From assembly GCF_019264445.1 (NCBI RefSeq), contig NZ_JAHVAB010000081.1, positions 62,001 to 126,000 of the forward strand: 64,000 bases of DNA. The letters are read 5' to 3'. Positions 59,911 to 64,000 of this stretch are shown here, piece after piece; the stretch's first letter is position 1, and each line of letters starts with the position of its first letter. This stretch comes from Hydrogenophaga sp. GTDB taxonomy: Bacteria; Pseudomonadota; Gammaproteobacteria; Burkholderiales; Burkholderiaceae_C. Position numbers and translations under genes: made by a program. The notes under the pieces are model-generated. The model searched no databases. It was given only the letters and a program-made list of their open reading frames with translations, and was not told the origin of the DNA.

Positions 59911-61485
59911 TCACTTGCCGGCCTTTTCCATGGCCTTGGCCATCGTCTTGCCCAGCTCCACTCCCCACTGGTCGTAGGCGTTGATGCCCCAGATGGCCGC
60001 CTGCGTGAACACCTTGTGTTCGTACAGCGCGATCAGCGCGCCCAGGCGGGCCGGGTCGAGGCGGTCCAGCCACAGGAGGTGGCTGGGGATGTTGCCCTCG
60101 AAGCTGCGGTGGGGCGCCATGGCCGCCGCATCGGTGGCACTCAGGCCGTCTTTTTCCAGCAGTGCTTGCGTGTCGGCCAGCGTGCGGCCGCGCGCCATGG
60201 CCTCGGCCTGGGCGCGCAGGTTGAGGTTGACGACCGCGTGGTGCGTGGCGGCCATGGGCAGCGGGGTGTCTTCGTTCTGCACGCCGATGAAATCCACCGG
60301 CACGGTGTGCCGGCCCTGGTGGATGAGCTGAAAGTAGGCGTGCTGGCCATCAATGCCCAGGCCGCCCCAGACGATAGGGCCGGTGTCGATGTCCACAGGG
60401 GTGCCGTTGCTGTGCGTGCGTTTGCCGTTGGACTCCATTTCCATCTGCTGCACGAAGGGCGTGAAGCGCACCAGGCGCGATGCATACGGGACGATGAGAT
60501 GCGTGGGCAGGTTCAGGAAGTTGCGGTTCCAGATGCCGTTGAGCGCCAGTTGCACCGGCAGGTTCTGCGCCAGGGGGGCGGTGCAGAAGTGCTCGTCCAT
60601 GGCGCGCGCGCCGGCGAGGAAGAGGCGGAAGTGTTCTTTGCCGATGGCAATCGCCAGTGGCAGACCCAGCGACGACCACACCGAGTAGCGCCCGCCCACC
60701 CAGTCCCAGAAGAGGAAGGTGCGCTCGGCGGGGTAGCCCAGCCGGGCGGCGGTGTCCGGGCTGGCGGTGATGGCCACCAGGTGCTGTGCCAGCGCGTCCG
60801 GCGGGCAGCCGTGATCGGTGAGCCAGCGCTGCGCGCTCGCGGCGTTGGTGAGGGTTTCCTGCGTGGTGAAGGTCTTGCTGGAAACAATGAAAAGGGTGCG
60901 GCTGGCGTCCAGCCCGCGCAGCACGCTCCAGAGCGCCCATGCGTCGGGGTTGGACACATAGTGCACCCGCACACCGGGGTGGGCCAGGTGCGCCAGCGCG
61001 TCGGCCGCCATGCGCGGGCCGAGGTCCGAGCCGCCGATGCCGATGTTGACCACGTCGGTGATGGTGTCGCCGCGGTGGCCTTTCACGCTGCCCGCGCGCA
61101 GGGCTTCGGCAAAGTCGCCGATGCGCGCGAGCTCGCGCTGCACGTCGGCCTGCACCGCCGCACCCCAGGGGCCGGTGTGCAGCGGGTCGCCGCGCAGGGC
61201 GACGTGGAGCACGGGGCGGTCTTCGGTGGCGTTGATGCGATCGCCCCGGAACAGGGCTTCGCGCTGCGCCTCCACACCAGCCTGTTCGGCCAGGGCGACC
61301 AGAGCCTGCTGGATGGCGGGACTGACGCGCTGGCGGCTGGCATCGAGCGTGATGCCTGCGGCGCGCAGCGTCATGTGGTCGGGGCGGCCCGCGTCGGCGG
61401 ACAGCAGATCGCGAAGGTGCGGCTGGGGCGCGTGGGCCAGGGATTGCAGCTGGGCCCAGGCGGGCAGGGTGTGGGGCGTCGTCAT
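59911..61485 (-). CDS. pgi: Glucose-6-phosphate isomerase
   Basis: 524 aa. PGI signatures are present: GIGGSDLGPRMAADAL, FIVSSKTFTTQETLTNA, GGRYSVWSSLGLPLAIAIG, and the C-terminal WGINAYDQWGVELGKTMAK. It interconverts glucose-6-phosphate and fructose-6-phosphate. It follows eda by 9 bp on the minus strand, so edd-eda-pgi form one operon, linking the Entner-Doudoroff branch to recycling of fructose-6-phosphate. Confidence 0.97.
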   Translation of the reverse strand: MTTPHTLPAWAQLQSLAHAPQPHLRDLLSADAGRPDHMTLRAAGITLDASRQRVSPAIQQALVALAEQAGVEAQREALFRGDRINATEDRPVLHVALRGDPLHTGPWGAAVQADVQRELARIGDFAEALRAGSVKGHRGDTITDVVNIGIGGSDLGPRMAADALAHLAHPGVRVHYVSNPDAWALWSVLRGLDASRTLFIVSSKTFTTQETLTNAASAQRWLTDHGCPPDALAQHLVAITASPDTAARLGYPAERTFLFWDWVGGRYSVWSSLGLPLAIAIGKEHFRLFLAGARAMDEHFCTAPLAQNLPVQLALNGIWNRNFLNLPTHLIVPYASRLVRFTPFVQQMEMESNGKRTHSNGTPVDIDTGPIVWGGLGIDGQHAYFQLIHQGRHTVPVDFIGVQNEDTPLPMAATHHAVVNLNLRAQAEAMARGRTLADTQALLEKDGLSATDAAAMAPHRSFEGNIPSHLLWLDRLDPARLGALIALYEHKVFTQAAIWGINAYDQWGVELGKTMAKAMEKAGK

Positions 61486-61494
61486 GGCGAGAAT

Positions 61495-62133
61495 TTACAC
61501 GCCCGCCGACAGGGTGCTGGCTTCGCGGGCGAGCCGGGCGATGCGCTTCCAGTCGCCCTGGCGCAGCGCATCGGAGGGCGTGAGCCAGGAGCCGCCGGCC
61601 ATGGCCACGTTGGGCAGCGCCAGGAAATCGCGCAGGTTGTCGGTGCTCACGCCGCCGGTGGGGCAGAAGCGCACGTCGGGCAGCGGCGCCCCCAGCGCCT
61701 TGAGCATGCCGATGCCGCCGGCCTGCGAGGCCGGAAACAGCTTCATGAGCGTGAACCCGTGGTCGCGGGCGCGCATCACCTCGCCGGGCGTCATCACGCC
61801 GGGAATGAAGGGCAGGTTGGCCTTGCGCACGGCTTCCACGAGCGCGTCGGTGCAGCCCGGTGACAGGGCGAACTTCGCGCCGGCGTTGATGACCTGTGCG
61901 ACCTCGGCCGCGCGGGTCACGGTGCCTGCGCCCAGGTGCATCTTGGGCACGGCGCGCGCCACGGCCTCGATGGCGCGCAGCGCCACGCCGGAGCGCAGGG
62001 TGATCTCCATCACGTCAATGCCGCCTTCAAGCAGCGCATGCGCCAGTGGCGCCGCCTGCGCCTCGTCGCTCAGGACGATGACGGGCACGACGCGGGAGGT
62101 GAAGCTGGGGTGGGAAAAACAGGTGGTCGTCAT
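61495..62133 (-). CDS. eda: KDPG aldolase (2-keto-3-deoxy-6-phosphogluconate aldolase)
   Basis: 212 aa. Class I aldolase with Glu43 ([10 protein letters not shown]), [11 protein letters not shown], and the Schiff-base Lys131 in [20 protein letters not shown] binds phosphate. It splits KDPG to pyruvate and glyceraldehyde-3-phosphate. ATG at 62133, 10 bp after the edd stop; the upstream track extension reads edd in another frame. Confidence 0.96.
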   Translation of the reverse strand: MTTTCFSHPSFTSRVVPVIVLSDEAQAAPLAHALLEGGIDVMEITLRSGVALRAIEAVARAVPKMHLGAGTVTRAAEVAQVINAGAKFALSPGCTDALVEAVRKANLPFIPGVMTPGEVMRARDHGFTLMKLFPASQAGGIGMLKALGAPLPDVRFCPTGGVSTDNLRDFLALPNVAMAGGSWLTPSDALRQGDWKRIARLAREASTLSAGV

Positions 62134-62143
62134 GGGGTCGGGC

Positions 62144-64000
<1,857 letters not shown>

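Overview
The window is a GC-rich chromosomal segment (about 65-70% G+C by eye) with tightly packed genes, many ATGA/GTGA start-stop overlaps and no tRNA, rRNA, CRISPR array, phage or insertion sequence that I could recognise. Protein flavour (TRAP transporters, CHASE2/FecR signalling, creBCD, edd-eda-pgi, a palindromic dispersed repeat familiar from Comamonadaceae) suggests a Burkholderiales betaproteobacterium, probably Comamonadaceae and perhaps Hydrogenophaga-like. That placement is inference from gene content, not from a marker gene.

Layout. 1-4.3 kb: two genes (minus strand) of an ATP-grasp/transglutaminase peptide-modification cluster, the first cut by the window edge. 4.4-8.3 kb: comEC and an unrecognised 446-aa gene converging on it. 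8.35-10.8 kb: a second ATP-grasp plus alpha-E pair. 10.7-12.6 kb: divergent LysR regulator and EamA exporter. 12.8-13.6 kb: a hypothetical gene. 13.6-18.8 kb: a coupled minus-strand operon moxR-DUF58-tgpA-mltB (cell-envelope/peptidoglycan). 18.8-22 kb: histone-deacetylase-like hydrolase, crotonase-fold protein and MscS channel. 21.9-24.8 kb: a TRAP transporter of unknown substrate. 24.9-30.4 kb: a signalling operon (OmpR-type regulator, LysM-FecR protein, CHASE2 histidine kinase) and a hypothetical gene. 30.8-35.3 kb: etfB-etfA-acyl-CoA dehydrogenase-nitronate monooxygenase, preceded by a 334-bp regulatory region with two promoter/palindrome modules. 35.3-41.4 kb: a class A penicillin-binding protein divergent from creB-creC-creD, with a perfect cre-tag before creD. 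41.4-50.6 kb: a polyol operon (ABC transporter, RbtD-like ribitol dehydrogenase, mannitol/arabitol dehydrogenase, AraC regulator, pentulose kinase). 50.8-55.4 kb: a LacI regulator divergent from gluconokinase and a second TRAP transporter. 55.4-59.3 kb: a sulfur operon (BigR/SqrR-like ArsR, two YeeE/YedE proteins, SulP) divergent from a persulfide-dioxygenase-like gene. 59.4-64 kb: hypothetical, pgi, eda and edd (edd runs off the end).

How the parts connect. Gluconate taken up by the second TRAP system would be phosphorylated by GntK and enter the Entner-Doudoroff pathway through Edd and Eda, with Pgi returning fructose-6-phosphate; mannitol or pentitols enter through the polyol operon. The ETF/acyl-CoA dehydrogenase set handles acyl-CoA oxidation. 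Envelope themes recur: moxR-tgpA-mltB, PBP1A beside creBCD, LysM-FecR-CHASE2 and MscS. The most informative non-coding signals are the symmetric overlapping promoters at the bigR-like/blh junction, the cre-tag before creD, the two palindromes before etfB, a pair of LacI-type operators around gntK, and hairpins placed between substrate-binding-protein and permease genes in two transport operons.
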